Part shown: piece after piece, positions 41,435-49,647 of the stretch
How positions within the stretch are numbered: the stretch's first letter is position 1
Layout of the letters: each line of letters begins with the position of its first letter
Notes under the pieces: generated by a model
Database searches by the model: none
Told to the model about the DNA's origin: nothing
Seen by the model: only the letters and a program-made list of their open reading frames with translations
Made by a program: the position numbers and the translations under genes
Source: Clostridia bacterium
GTDB taxonomy: Bacteria; Bacillota; Clostridia; Christensenellales; CAG-917
Length of the DNA: 64,000 bases
Direction of reading: 5' to 3'
Assembly (NCBI GenBank): GCA_017553325.1
Contig: JAFZMH010000004.1
Span: forward strand, 1 to 64,000

Positions 41435-43081
41435 TCAGTTTTCGACAATCACCGGAATGATTATCGGGAATTTTCTATCGCGCGCAAACAGCTTGCGCAC
41501 TCCGCGCTTGACGTTCTTGGCGACGTCGTTGACGTCGGAACCGTCGAAATCGGTGCCTGCGACGCTGTCGTAGACGCTTGAAATTATCGCTTCTCGCAAG
41601 TCGGAGGAAAGTCCAACGCCTTTTGCGACCACGTCGACGTCGCTTTCAACGGTGCCCGTGTCCATATTCACGGCGCAAATCACCATAAGCATGCCGTACT
41701 CGGCAAGAGAACGGCGTTCTTCGACGACTCTTTCGCCGTCCTCGAGCGCCACTCCGTCCACGTAGACGTTTCCGCTCGGCACGGTCGCGTGTCTCACGAC
41801 GCCTCGTTCGCTGACTCCAAAGGAGTCACCTATCTCCGCGACGACGATATTTCTTTTTTGAATACCCATAGACTCCGCAATCTGCGCGTGCTTGAATTGA
41901 TGTCTGAATTCGCCGTGCACGGGGAAGAAATATTTCGGATGCACGAGAGAAAGCATAAGTTTGAGTTCCTCTGAGTAGGCGTGCCCCGAGACGTGAATGT
42001 CGTTCATCGCGTCGTATAGTACGTTCGCTCCTTTTTTGAAGAGGTCGTTGATGACGTCGTAGACGGCTTTTTCGTTGCCGGGAATGGGACTCGACGAGAG
42101 CACGACCAAATCGTCCTCCCCGAGATTTATCTTGTTAAACTCTCCTTGTGAGAGTTTTTTGAGCGCGGAAAGAGGTTCCCCCTGCGAACCCGTAGCAAGA
42201 ATAACCGTCTCACCCGGGAGCAGTTTCCCCGCCTTTTCTACTATGGTGTTCGACGGAATTTCAAGTTGTCCGCAGTTGGACGCGACGTCCACAATCGACT
42301 TCATACTCTTGCCCGCAAGCACCACCTTGCGCCCGAATTTCTTTGCGAGCCACAAAACTTGCTGTATGCGGTAGTTGGAGGAAGCGAAGCACGCCACGAC
42401 GAGACGCTTGTCCCTGTTCGTCGCAAAAATATTTTCGAGGGTGTTTCCGACGACCTTTTCGCTCGTCGAACTTCCTTCGCGCTCCACGTTCGTAGATTCG
42501 CCGAGCATCGCAAGCACGCCCGCCTTTCCGATCTGCGCTATGCGCTTCGTGTTCGTCTTTTTTCTGTCGATGGGGGTATTGTCCATCTTGTAGTCGCCCG
42601 TGATGAAAACCCGTCCCGCGGGAGTTGAAATCGAGAGCGCGCAAGCGCCGGACATAGAGTGACAAACTTTGATGAACTCAACGGAGAAACAACCGAGATT
42701 TACGGTGTCTCCCTCGGCAATCACGCAAAGCTTGCATTTTCTTGCGTCGTCTTCGAGTTTGCGCTTCAAAAGTCCTATCGTGAGCGCGGTGCCGTAGATG
42801 GGAACGCCTCTCAACTCGTCAACATAGTACGGAATTGCGCCGATATGGTCCTCGTGTCCGTGAGTAAGCAAAACCCCGCGGAGTTTTTTGACGTTCTCCT
42901 TGACGTAGGTGATGTCGGGAATGATTGCGTCAATGCCGGGTATCTCGTTATTGGGAAACGATACGCCGAAATCAACGATAATCATATCGTCGCCACATTC
43001 AAGCACGTTCATATTTTTTCCTATCTCGCCTACGCCGCCGAGAAAGGAAATCTTGATTTGAGAATTTTTGCTTTTTGTCAT
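41435..43081 (-). CDS. rnj: Ribonuclease J
   Basis: RNase J is the 5'-3' exonuclease and endonuclease of Firmicutes RNA decay. The 548-residue protein has the metallo-beta-lactamase motif THGHEDH with VDFGVSFPNNEIPGID before it, the beta-CASP region (FASSNYRIQQ, ATGSQGEP), and a C-terminal domain (DGVALEDGERVVEERRSLAEYGMLMV). The ATG at 43081 was chosen because homology begins there; no clear ribosome-binding site is visible. The leader contains a GC-rich perfect palindrome, possibly a site for autoregulation by RNA cleavage. Confidence 0.94.
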   Translation of the reverse strand: MTKSKNSQIKISFLGGVGEIGKNMNVLECGDDMIIVDFGVSFPNNEIPGIDAIIPDITYVKENVKKLRGVLLTHGHEDHIGAIPYYVDELRGVPIYGTALTIGLLKRKLEDDARKCKLCVIAEGDTVNLGCFSVEFIKVCHSMSGACALSISTPAGRVFITGDYKMDNTPIDRKKTNTKRIAQIGKAGVLAMLGESTNVEREGSSTSEKVVGNTLENIFATNRDKRLVVACFASSNYRIQQVLWLAKKFGRKVVLAGKSMKSIVDVASNCGQLEIPSNTIVEKAGKLLPGETVILATGSQGEPLSALKKLSQGEFNKINLGEDDLVVLSSSPIPGNEKAVYDVINDLFKKGANVLYDAMNDIHVSGHAYSEELKLMLSLVHPKYFFPVHGEFRHQFKHAQIAESMGIQKRNIVVAEIGDSFGVSERGVVRHATVPSGNVYVDGVALEDGERVVEERRSLAEYGMLMVICAVNMDTGTVESDVDVVAKGVGLSSDLREAIISSVYDSVAGTDFDGSDVNDVAKNVKRGVRKLFARDRKFPIIIPVIVEN

Positions 43082-43110
43082 ATAACAAATTTTCGATGAT
43101 TTATCGTGTA

Positions 43111-43122
43111 TGCGCCGGCGCA
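43111..43122 (-). other. GC-rich palindrome in the RNase J leader
   Basis: TGCGCCGGCGCA is a perfect 12-bp palindrome in an otherwise AT-rich leader, about 30 nt upstream of the rnj ATG and just after the predicted transcription start. Confidence 0.45.
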
Positions 43123-43136
43123 CACCATAGATTATT

Positions 43137-43165
43137 ATAATACATTATTTTGAAAATTAATGCAA
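43137..43165 (-). promoter_or_regulatory. Promoter of rnj
   Basis: On the minus strand TTGCAT (43160-43165) and TATTAT (43137-43142) are 17 bp apart, giving a leader of about 50 nt. Confidence 0.55.
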
Positions 43166-43225
43166 CAAAAACAAACTCTAAAATCGACGCGGATTTGCAA
43201 AACGCATCGCGTGCAATGCAAGATA

Positions 43226-43424
43226 ACACTTATCGTGTTTTATACATATATAAACAAATACACCTATCGTGTTTTGAAAACTGCGAAATTTGCCGTATAT
43301 CTCTTGAAATCAGTCTAAAAAACAGCCGAAACGCTTGAAAATCGCAGAGAATACCACGATTATAGCATAAACGGACAAATTTGACGGAATATGTGTGAAA
43401 ACGTCGAAAATACACGAATTGTGT
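43226..43424 (+). repeat. Second cluster of ACAC-N5-GTGT-TTTT repeats
   Basis: Three copies lie in the 350-bp gap between rnj and the YtxC-like gene: ACACTTATCGTGT (43226-43238), ACACCTATCGTGT (43260-43272) and ACACGAATTGTGT (43412-43424), each followed by TTTT. The first is identical to the copy at 10308. The gap otherwise contains only the rnj promoter. Confidence 0.5.
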
Positions 43425-43431
43425 TTTATAT

Positions 43432-44142
43432 TCAGTTTTCTATTACCCTCGCAATCTTTCTCAAAGGAACGGAAAGCGACTTTGGGAGTTTGAAGTTTTC
43501 GACGACGATTTCGCTCGGGTGATTTTCGACTATCGAACTCAACAGGTTGAATTCGTCGTCGTCAAACACGTCGAGAACCTCTATTATTCTGTGCTCAGTG
43601 ACGTTTTTGACGTTGTCCTTGTCAATGATTATCTTGGACTTTTTGGCGTCGCTACCCGTAATAAACGACGACACGTCGTAGACGTCGTCCTCTCCGTCCG
43701 CGCCGTCGAGCAAGCGCGCGGACACCGTCGCGAGTTCCTGCCACTCGTCCTTTAATGCGCGCAAACGAAAGTTTACGAGCCCGTCTAAATTGTAGTCCAA
43801 CGCATTTGAGAATACTTTTCTTACAATCGTGCGTTCAAAATCTTTGTCAAAGTGCGCAAGTGAACATATTAGCACGCATTTTGCCTGCGACATGGGCTCC
43901 CCGCCGAGTTTTTCGCAAAAGAAACGAATCTTCATAAACGTCAAAATGACGGTCTCGACTATCTCCTCAATCTTTTCTTCGACCTCGTCCTGTTTTTCGC
44001 AGACGGAAGCAAGATATATCCACACTCTGTCCTGCGACTCCTCAACCGCAAACGATACGTCTTTCATCCCACTGAGTTTGCCGAGTATAAACTCGATTTC
44101 TCTGTCATACTTCTTGTCGAGACTTATCTCATTTGACCACAT
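43432..44142 (-). CDS. Possible sporulation protein, YtxC-like
   Basis: This 236-residue soluble protein resembles the YtxC-type sporulation proteins in one segment: a helical region CVLICSLAHFDKDFERTIVRKVFSNALDYNLDGLVNFRLRALKDEWQELA. The N-terminal 80 residues look like two beta strands and a helix, and the C-terminal 60 are acidic. The resemblance is weak and should be checked. The ATG at 44142 has GAGGTAG upstream. It is monocistronic, divergent from the GH3 gene, and read toward rnj. Confidence 0.45.
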   Translation of the reverse strand: MWSNEISLDKKYDREIEFILGKLSGMKDVSFAVEESQDRVWIYLASVCEKQDEVEEKIEEIVETVILTFMKIRFFCEKLGGEPMSQAKCVLICSLAHFDKDFERTIVRKVFSNALDYNLDGLVNFRLRALKDEWQELATVSARLLDGADGEDDVYDVSSFITGSDAKKSKIIIDKDNVKNVTEHRIIEVLDVFDDDEFNLLSSIVENHPSEIVVENFKLPKSLSVPLRKIARVIEN

Positions 44143-44208
44143 CAACCAAACTACCTCGAAAATAGTATATTCAATTTGACGTTTTTTAAAACCGAGTGTT
44201 TTTGCCTA

Positions 44209-44237
44209 TTGATTATATCTATTCGGTATGATATAAT
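44209..44237 (+). promoter_or_regulatory. Promoter of the GH3 gene
   Basis: TTGATT (44209-44214) and a perfect TATAAT (44232-44237) are 17 bp apart, giving a leader of about 68 nt that ends in GGAGGAAATT. Confidence 0.7.
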
Positions 44238-44311
44238 AATTTATAGCGTATAACTCAATTTTTACATAAATTACATTTAATTTTACATTTTGTATACGCG
44301 CGGAGGAAATT

Positions 44312-46765
44312 ATGGCAGAACAAACCTATCAAGAAATTCTCGCAAGTTTGACCCTTGAAGAAAAGGCGTCGCTTTGCTCGGGACTTACAAACTGGCTCAC
44401 AAAGCCGATAGAAGAAAAAGGCGTCCCCTCGGTTTGGGTTTCCGACGGTCCGAGCGGACTGAGAAAGGAAAAAGTGCTCGAAGGCAAGACGAACATCATG
44501 CAAGAGCCTGAACCCGCAACCTGTTTCCCGGGAGCGGCGGCAACCGCGTCTAGCTGGGACGAAAACCTCGTCGAAGAGGTCGGCTCCGCAATCGCTCGCG
44601 AAGCGAAGGCGCTCAAAGTCTGTACGGTGCTGGGCCCCGGCGTCAACATCAAGCGCAGTCCTCTGTGCGGCAGAAACTTCGAATATTTCTCGGAAGACCC
44701 GTATCTTGCGGGCCGCATGGGCGCAGGCTGGGTGCACGGCGTTCAAAAGGAAAACGTCGGCACGTCCTTGAAACACTTCGTCGCAAACAACCAAGAACAT
44801 ATCAGAATGAGCATTAGTTCTATCGTCGACGAGCGCGCGCTCAGAGAAATCTATATGCCCGCGTTTGAATATATCGTCAAGACGGAACAACCGACGACGG
44901 TCATGTGCTCCTACAACCAACTCAACGAGATATTCCTCTCCGACAACAAGCGTATGCTCACCGACGTCCTCCGCGACGAATGGGGGTTTGAAGGCATAGT
45001 TGTCAGCGACTGGGGCGCGGTCAACGACAGAGTTCAAGGCATAAGAGCAGGTTTGGACCTCGAAATGCCGGGCAACAACGGGCTCAACGACAGACATATC
45101 GTCGCGGCAGTCAAAAACGGCACTCTGAAAGAGGAAGAACTCGACAGAGTCGTCCTCCGCATGATAAAATTCGCAATCGAAAACAAGGCGCGTGAAGTCG
45201 AAGACTTCAAAGTCGACCTCGACGCAAACCACGAGATTGCAAGAAAGGCATCTGCAAACTCCGCCGTACTCCTCAAAAACGTCGACAAGGCTCTTCCTTT
45301 GAAAAAGGAAGAGAAAATCGCGGTCATCGGTCAAATGGCAAAGCACGCGCGCTTCCAAGGCGCGGGTTCAAGCCATATCGGTTGCACGAAGATTACGGCG
45401 TTTACAGATATGCTCGACGCTCAAAATCAGCCGTATGAATATGCTGACGGCTACACTTTGAAGGGCGACGGCATGAGCAAAAAACTCTTGAAGGAAGCCA
45501 TCGAACTCGCAAAAGGCAAGGACAAAGTCCTCCTGTTTATCGGTCTCACGGACGCATACGAATCTGAAGGCTACGACAGAACGCATTTGAATCTTCCCGA
45601 GTCACACAACGTGCTTGCAAACGAACTCTTGAAGGTCAACCCCAACGTCATCGTCGTCCTCTCCGTCGGCGCGCCCGTCAAACTCGGCGAATGGGAAAAG
45701 GACGTCAAGGCGATTCTCAATATGTACATCGGCGGACAGGCTGTCGGCGAAGCGACCTACGACTTGCTTTACGGCGCGGTCAATCCGTCCGGCAAACTTG
45801 CGGAGACCTTCCCATTCCACAACCACGACAACGTCGTCGCAAACTATTTCTCAATGGGACCGAAGACGGTCGAATACAGAGAGAGCGTCTACGTCGGCTA
45901 TCGTTATTTCGACAAGGTCAACAAGCCTGTCAGATACCCGTTCGGCTATGGTCTCAGCTATACGACTTTCGAGTATAGCGGTTTGAAACTTTCGGCAAAG
46001 AAAATCAAAGAAACCGACAGTCTAACCGTGTCTTTCAAGGTCAAAAACACCGGCGACGTAGCAGGCGCGGAAGTTGCTCAGCTCTACGTAGCGGACGTCG
46101 AATCGACCTTGTTCCGCCCCGTAAAAGAACTCAAAGGCTTCAAGAAAGTATTCCTTGAACCGGGCGAAGAAAAAGAAGTCAAACTCACCCTTGACAGCCG
46201 TGCGTTCGCCTACTACAACGTGCTCATAAAAGATTGGCACGTCGAGAGCGGCGATTTCAAGATTTTGGTCGGCGCGTCGTCAAGAGATATAAAACTCGAA
46301 GACACCGTGTACGTCGAGTCCGCAAACCCGAGCGCGCCAATTCCCGACTATACGAAGTCCGCTCCGTACTACTACGAACTCACGGGCGAAGAGACGGAAA
46401 TTCCGAAAGAGCAATTTGAAGTCCTCTACGGCGCGGAACTCCCCGTCAACGAGAAGTTCAAAAAGGGCGAACTCACAAAGAACTCCTCAATCGCTCAATG
46501 CGCGGTCTCCCCGTGGGGCAGATTTATCTATCGTGCGGCCATGCTCGGCGCAAAAATAATCGCAAAGAACGCCGAGAACCCCGAGATGATAATCGAGTCC
46601 GTCCGAGACATTCCTCTCCGCTACACCTCAACGATGACGGGCGGTATCGTCAGCGAATATTCGCTCCAAGGTCTCGTCAAGATGGTCAACGGCAAGCGCG
46701 GCGGTTTCTGCCAACTTTTGCGCGGTTTCCGCAAGAAATACAAAGCGATTATCATCGAAGAATAA
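44312..46765 (+). CDS. Glycoside hydrolase family 3, beta-glucosidase-like
   Basis: The 817-residue cytosolic enzyme (no signal peptide) would cleave beta-linked sugars from short oligosaccharides. The GH3 barrel shows SDGPSGLR, GPGVNIKRSPLCGRNFEYFSEDPYLAGRMG, KHFVANNQEHIRM and the nucleophile Asp in GFEGIVVSDWGAV (about residue 233). The C-terminal domain has AVIGQMAKHARFQGAGSSH and a fibronectin-III-like domain (VKNTGDVAGAEVAQLYV). A C-terminal extension of about 90 residues follows, seen in other clostridial GH3 enzymes. The intracellular location implies uptake of oligosaccharides; no transporter is adjacent. Confidence 0.92.
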   Translation: MAEQTYQEILASLTLEEKASLCSGLTNWLTKPIEEKGVPSVWVSDGPSGLRKEKVLEGKTNIMQEPEPATCFPGAAATASSWDENLVEEVGSAIAREAKALKVCTVLGPGVNIKRSPLCGRNFEYFSEDPYLAGRMGAGWVHGVQKENVGTSLKHFVANNQEHIRMSISSIVDERALREIYMPAFEYIVKTEQPTTVMCSYNQLNEIFLSDNKRMLTDVLRDEWGFEGIVVSDWGAVNDRVQGIRAGLDLEMPGNNGLNDRHIVAAVKNGTLKEEELDRVVLRMIKFAIENKAREVEDFKVDLDANHEIARKASANSAVLLKNVDKALPLKKEEKIAVIGQMAKHARFQGAGSSHIGCTKITAFTDMLDAQNQPYEYADGYTLKGDGMSKKLLKEAIELAKGKDKVLLFIGLTDAYESEGYDRTHLNLPESHNVLANELLKVNPNVIVVLSVGAPVKLGEWEKDVKAILNMYIGGQAVGEATYDLLYGAVNPSGKLAETFPFHNHDNVVANYFSMGPKTVEYRESVYVGYRYFDKVNKPVRYPFGYGLSYTTFEYSGLKLSAKKIKETDSLTVSFKVKNTGDVAGAEVAQLYVADVESTLFRPVKELKGFKKVFLEPGEEKEVKLTLDSRAFAYYNVLIKDWHVESGDFKILVGASSRDIKLEDTVYVESANPSAPIPDYTKSAPYYYELTGEETEIPKEQFEVLYGAELPVNEKFKKGELTKNSSIAQCAVSPWGRFIYRAAMLGAKIIAKNAENPEMIIESVRDIPLRYTSTMTGGIVSEYSLQGLVKMVNGKRGGFCQLLRGFRKKYKAIIIEE

Positions 46766-46780
46766 TCGAAATTCCAATCA

Positions 46781-46810
46781 AAAAACTCCGCTCGATTGAG
46801 CGGAGTTTTT
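46781..46810. terminator. Bidirectional terminator
   Basis: A 13-bp stem AAAAACTCCGCTC/GAGCGGAGTTTTT with a GATT loop lies between the converging GH3 and GDPD genes. Confidence 0.92.
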
Positions 46811-46828
46811 TATAGCCAAAATATTGCG

Positions 46829-47938
46829 TCAATTCGTGCGACCAAGCGCCTCGTACGCCATTGCGGGGTTGTCGGTCATAATGCAATCTGCGCCGTTAGA
46901 TTGCAGTTTTTTGACGGTTTCGGCGTCGTTTATCGTCCAGTATTGCACCGCTATTCCGTAGGTGTGCGCATAGTCGATAAACGCCTGCGTCGAAAAGTCG
47001 AAGAACCCGTTAAGTCCAGTCGGTATTTGAAGCACTCTGAAACCGAGTTTGTCGACGTTTAGCTTCGTGCCCCAAAGGAATGAATAGTAGAAGTTTACGA
47101 CCTCCACGATGCCCGCTGAGCGCGTCACTTTGCCCTTGTACTCCTTGTCGATATAATCCGTAATGTCGCCGTTGAACGTGCCGACTATCGTGCGGTCAAG
47201 GATGCCGTGCGCAACCATAGACTCATAGAGAATGTCCATACTCTTTCTGCCGCGCTCGCCCTTGTCCTTGATTTCGATGACGTAGTGCATACCGCCGTCC
47301 TTTCTCGCCTCGTTCTCGATGTAGTCCAAGATTTCTTCCAGCGGGAATATGCCGATTTCTTTCTGAGCGATTTCCGCGGGAGTCATATCGCGTCTATACA
47401 CGTATTCGTCCGTCTCGGGGTCCTTGAAATTGTAGCCAAAATTGACGGTTTTGAGTTCGTCAAGCGTGAGGTCGCATATCTTTACGCCCTTGAAAAAGAG
47501 TTGTTCGCCGTTTGAAGTCCTCGCGAGTTCGTGGTCGTGCAAAAGGACGAGTTTATTGTCCTTGGTCAGGTGCACGTCAAACTCCAAAACGTCAACCGTA
47601 TAGTCTGCTTCCATGCAGAGGCGGAACGCGGACTTGGTCTCCTCGGGAGCGAGGTCTCCGCCCGCTCTGTGCGCCGAAAGGTACAAACCGCCTGGGTTGT
47701 CGAAAGTGATGTATTGATTGTCGCCGCCATACGCCTCGACGTGCGAGGTTCTTGCGCCCGCGCTCGTCAACGGCAATACGATTATGTTGAGAACGAAGAC
47801 GAGAATAAGCAACCCGAGCGGTATCCATACCGCAAGTTTAATCTTGTTGCGCTTTTTGATTTTCTCTCCGACCTCTGCGCCGTCCAGCGTCATAACCTCG
47901 ACGCCCTCTATTTCTTTTTTGTGAAAGAGTTTGCTCAT
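46829..47938 (-). CDS. Membrane-anchored GDPD-family phosphodiesterase
   Basis: This 369-residue protein has a cytosolic N-terminus, one transmembrane helix (about 32-55) and an extracellular GDPD domain: SAHRAGGDLAPEETKSAF (catalytic His and Arg), LEFDVHLTKDNKLVLLHDHELARTSNG (metal Glu/Asp and second His), VIEIKDK and the late YWTINDAETVKKL. It should hydrolyse glycerophosphodiesters at the cell surface, possibly from phospholipid or teichoic acid turnover. The ATG at 47938 has AGGGGG at proper spacing; a GTG six bases earlier is too close. Confidence 0.88.
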   Translation of the reverse strand: MSKLFHKKEIEGVEVMTLDGAEVGEKIKKRNKIKLAVWIPLGLLILVFVLNIIVLPLTSAGARTSHVEAYGGDNQYITFDNPGGLYLSAHRAGGDLAPEETKSAFRLCMEADYTVDVLEFDVHLTKDNKLVLLHDHELARTSNGEQLFFKGVKICDLTLDELKTVNFGYNFKDPETDEYVYRRDMTPAEIAQKEIGIFPLEEILDYIENEARKDGGMHYVIEIKDKGERGRKSMDILYESMVAHGILDRTIVGTFNGDITDYIDKEYKGKVTRSAGIVEVVNFYYSFLWGTKLNVDKLGFRVLQIPTGLNGFFDFSTQAFIDYAHTYGIAVQYWTINDAETVKKLQSNGADCIMTDNPAMAYEALGRTN

Positions 47939-47966
47939 AAGCACGCCCCCTATATTTCATAAAATC

Positions 47967-47995
47967 ATTGTACCACCATTTTCCGCCCGCGTAAA
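47967..47995 (-). promoter_or_regulatory. Promoter of the GDPD gene
   Basis: On the minus strand TTTACG (47990-47995) and TACAAT (47967-47972) are 17 bp apart. Confidence 0.5.
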
Positions 47996-48057
47996 TAGGC
48001 AATTTTGACAAATTATCTTTGCCGAACATTTTGCCGATTTATTCCGTTTTTGGCAAC

Positions 48058-48083
48058 AAAAAACGCGGTATAAACCGCGTTTT
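48058..48083 (-). terminator. Terminator of the alpha/beta hydrolase gene
   Basis: AAACGCGGT and ACCGCGTTT form a 9-bp stem around ATAA; TTTT follows on the minus strand. Confidence 0.8.
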
Positions 48084-48088
48084 CGTTT

Positions 48089-48982
48089 TTATTTGCAATA
48101 TTTATCGACAAATGCGAGTATCGGCTCGAAATAGTCGTCGCCCGCAAGTTGCGCCCCTCCGTGCCCGCAGGTTTCGACGAGAAGCAGTTGCTTGTCCGTC
48201 GGACACTTTGCATACAGTTCTTCCGCCGCAGAATACGGGATAAAGGTGTCCGCCTTGCCGTGCACGAAAAACACGGGACATTTTGCTTTTTGAATGCTCT
48301 CAATCGGCGACCTAGAGGAAAAATCGAAGCCGAATTTCTTTATTGCCAGACGTTCCGCGGCATTTATGCCGCGTCTTGGCACGAAATGTACGAAAAATTT
48401 CGTCAAATATTCAAACTCCCAGCGCATAGACACGTAGGCGCAGTCCTCGACGATTACCTTTACGTCCGGCAAATCGAGCGCGGAACACATACACACGGTT
48501 GCTCCGCCCAGCGACGTGCCTATAAGCACGATGTTTCCGTTTGGGACGCGCTTTGACACGAGCGACACCCAACGCGCGATATCTTCGCTCTCACGCACTC
48601 CGTACGTGAGATATTTGCCCTCGCTCTCCCCGCACGCGCGGTTGTCGGATATGAGGACGTTGTAGCCGTGCTCGAAAAATCTGCACGCCTGCACGACGCA
48701 GTCCGTCCACGCCTTTGAATTGAACCCGTGCACGATAACAGCCGTGTTTTTGCTTTCTGCGTCGAAATACCAGCCCTTAAGCTTGAGCCCGTCCGCGGTT
48801 TCCATTTCAAGTTCTTCGTGCGGAATTGCCTGCAAACGCTCCCTATGCTCCTTAATCAGGTCGACGAGCTCGGGAAACCTGTCCCCCATAAGTTTCCTCG
48901 AAAAATACGAGTCGGGTTTGAATTTGCCTGCAATCGGACGCCTTTTGAACGCCATATCAAAGAATAAATACCCAAAACACAT
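48089..48982 (-). CDS. Alpha/beta hydrolase
   Basis: The 297-residue serine hydrolase shows VIVHGFNSKAWTDC (oxyanion region), SDNRACGESEGKYLTYG, the nucleophile motif GTSLGGAT, a late HGKADTFIPYSAAEEL (acidic residue) and CGHGG (catalytic His). This resembles the BEM46/YqkD group of Firmicutes. The N-terminal 20 residues are mildly hydrophobic with FKRR, perhaps membrane-associated. The natural substrate is unknown. GAGGTGG precedes the ATG. Single gene with its own promoter and terminator. Confidence 0.87.
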   Translation of the reverse strand: MCFGYLFFDMAFKRRPIAGKFKPDSYFSRKLMGDRFPELVDLIKEHRERLQAIPHEELEMETADGLKLKGWYFDAESKNTAVIVHGFNSKAWTDCVVQACRFFEHGYNVLISDNRACGESEGKYLTYGVRESEDIARWVSLVSKRVPNGNIVLIGTSLGGATVCMCSALDLPDVKVIVEDCAYVSMRWEFEYLTKFFVHFVPRRGINAAERLAIKKFGFDFSSRSPIESIQKAKCPVFFVHGKADTFIPYSAAEELYAKCPTDKQLLLVETCGHGGAQLAGDDYFEPILAFVDKYCK

Positions 48983-49009
48983 ATTCCACCTCTCATCTTT
49001 TGTGAGAAT

Positions 49010-49039
49010 ATTTTAGCACACGCGCCATCCAAAAATCAA
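49010..49039 (-). promoter_or_regulatory. Promoter of the alpha/beta hydrolase gene
   Basis: On the minus strand TTGATT (49034-49039) and TAAAAT (49010-49015) are 18 bp apart. Confidence 0.5.
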
Positions 49040-49074
49040 TAGCATATTCAACGCCACAAAAAACTCATAAACAA

Positions 49075-49103
49075 TTGACATTGCGCGGGCGCTATGCTAT
49101 CAT
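49075..49103 (+). promoter_or_regulatory. tRNA-Thr promoter
   Basis: A perfect TTGACA (49075-49080) and TATCAT (49098-49103) are 17 bp apart, 20 bp before the tRNA. Confidence 0.75.
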
Positions 49104-49123
49104 ATTCAAGCAATTTGAGATTT

Positions 49124-49199
49124 GCTGATGTGGCACAGGAGGTAGCGCAATACCTTGGTAAGGTATAGGTCGCGGGTTCGAGTCCCGCCATCAGCTCCA
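49124..49199 (+). tRNA. tRNA-Thr (GGT)
   Basis: A 76-nt cloverleaf with encoded CCA: acceptor GCTGATG/CATCAGC, anticodon stem ATACC/GGTAT with loop TTGGTAA (anticodon GGT) and T arm GCGGGTTCGAGTCCCGC. It reads ACC and ACU. It is followed by its own terminator and, unlike tRNA-Ala and tRNA-Ser, by no copy of its own 3' end. Confidence 0.97.
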
Positions 49200-49202
49200 A
49201 AC

Positions 49203-49233
49203 AAAAGAAACCCTTATTGGGTTTCTTTTTTTT
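49203..49233 (+). terminator. Terminator of tRNA-Thr
   Basis: AAAAGAAACCC and GGGTTTCTTTT pair around TTATT, followed by more T. Confidence 0.9.
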
Positions 49234-49235
49234 GT

Positions 49236-49257
49236 TCCGTTTGAATCCCTCCGCTTC
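49236..49257 (-). repeat. Isolated head of a tRNA-tail element, Ser type
   Basis: On the minus strand GAAGCGGAGGGATTCAAACG resembles the reverse complement of the tRNA-Ser 3' end with a few changes. It stands after the second Ser-type terminator, just as a third isolated head follows the two Ala elements. Confidence 0.6.
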
Positions 49258-49262
49258 AGTCA

Positions 49263-49294
49263 AAGAAAAAGCAACCCATTTTTGGGCTGCTTGT
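49263..49294 (-). terminator. Terminator after the Ser tRNA-tail element
   Basis: On the minus strand AAGCAGCCCA pairs with TGGGTTGCTT around AAAA, with one G-U wobble that fits only this strand, followed by TTTCTTT. Confidence 0.8.
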
Positions 49295-49295
49295 T

Positions 49296-49430
49296 TGGCG
49301 GAAGTGGAGGGATTCGTTCAATAGCGAGGCGTGCGAAATAATTCGCAAAGGCACGCGTCAGCCCCGTGAAGGGGGTTCGCTGTGCAGGGCACAGACTTGT
49401 CATTTATGACAAGTTGTTCCCTCGCTTCCG
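49296..49430 (-). repeat. tRNA-tail element, Ser type
   Basis: Read on the minus strand, this 135-nt unit starts CGGAAGCGAGGGA, near the reverse complement of the tRNA-Ser 3' end, and ends with an exact 21-nt copy of that 3' end including CCA (49296-49316), 160 bp from the original. The core holds hairpins ACTTGTCAT/ATGACAAGT, CTGTGC/GCACAG and CCCC-TTCA-CGGGG, then CTGACGCG, then TGCGAA/TTCGCA. The design is the same as at tRNA-Ala although the core sequence differs. No credible gene lies inside. Confidence 0.85.
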
Positions 49431-49456
49431 TAAAAAAACAGCCCCTTAGGGCTGTT
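49431..49456 (-). terminator. Terminator of tRNA-Ser
   Basis: ACAGCCC and GGGCTGT pair around CTTA directly after the CCA end; seven T follow on the minus strand. Confidence 0.88.
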
Positions 49457-49544
49457 GGCGGAAGTGGAGGGATTCGAACCCCCGTGGGCTTTCACCCAAA
49501 CGGTTTTCAAGACCGCCTCGTTGTGACCGCTTCGATACACTTCC
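49456..49544 (-). tRNA. tRNA-Ser (TGA)
   Basis: An 89-nt class II tRNA with encoded CCA. The acceptor is GGAAGTG/CACTTCC with G discriminator, the anticodon loop CTTGAAA (anticodon TGA), the long variable arm TTGGGTGAAAGCCCA and the T arm GGGGGTTCGAATCCCTC. It reads UCA and related serine codons. Its 3' end faces the tRNA-tail element; its 5' end faces the giant surface locus. Confidence 0.97.
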
Positions 49545-49565
49545 ATGTATTTGAAATGCTCATTT

Positions 49566-49594
49566 AGTATATCAATACTTTTTCAAAGTGTCAA
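49566..49594 (-). promoter_or_regulatory. tRNA-Ser promoter
   Basis: On the minus strand a perfect TTGACA (49589-49594) and TATACT (49566-49571) are 17 bp apart, about 22 bp before the tRNA. Confidence 0.75.
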
Positions 49595-49647
49595 CGTTTG
49601 GCGCTCAATTTGATTTTTTTGTTTGACCGAAAAAACTCGAATTGTGA

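Noticed and set aside
44255-45358. A 367-residue open frame opposite the GH3 gene
   Set aside because: It is antisense to an unmistakable GH3 catalytic domain and shows no family features or ribosome-binding site.
49382-49567. A short plus-strand frame ending in a GGIRTPVGFHP-like sequence
   Set aside because: It is the antisense translation of tRNA-Ser and its terminator, a known source of false proteins in databases.
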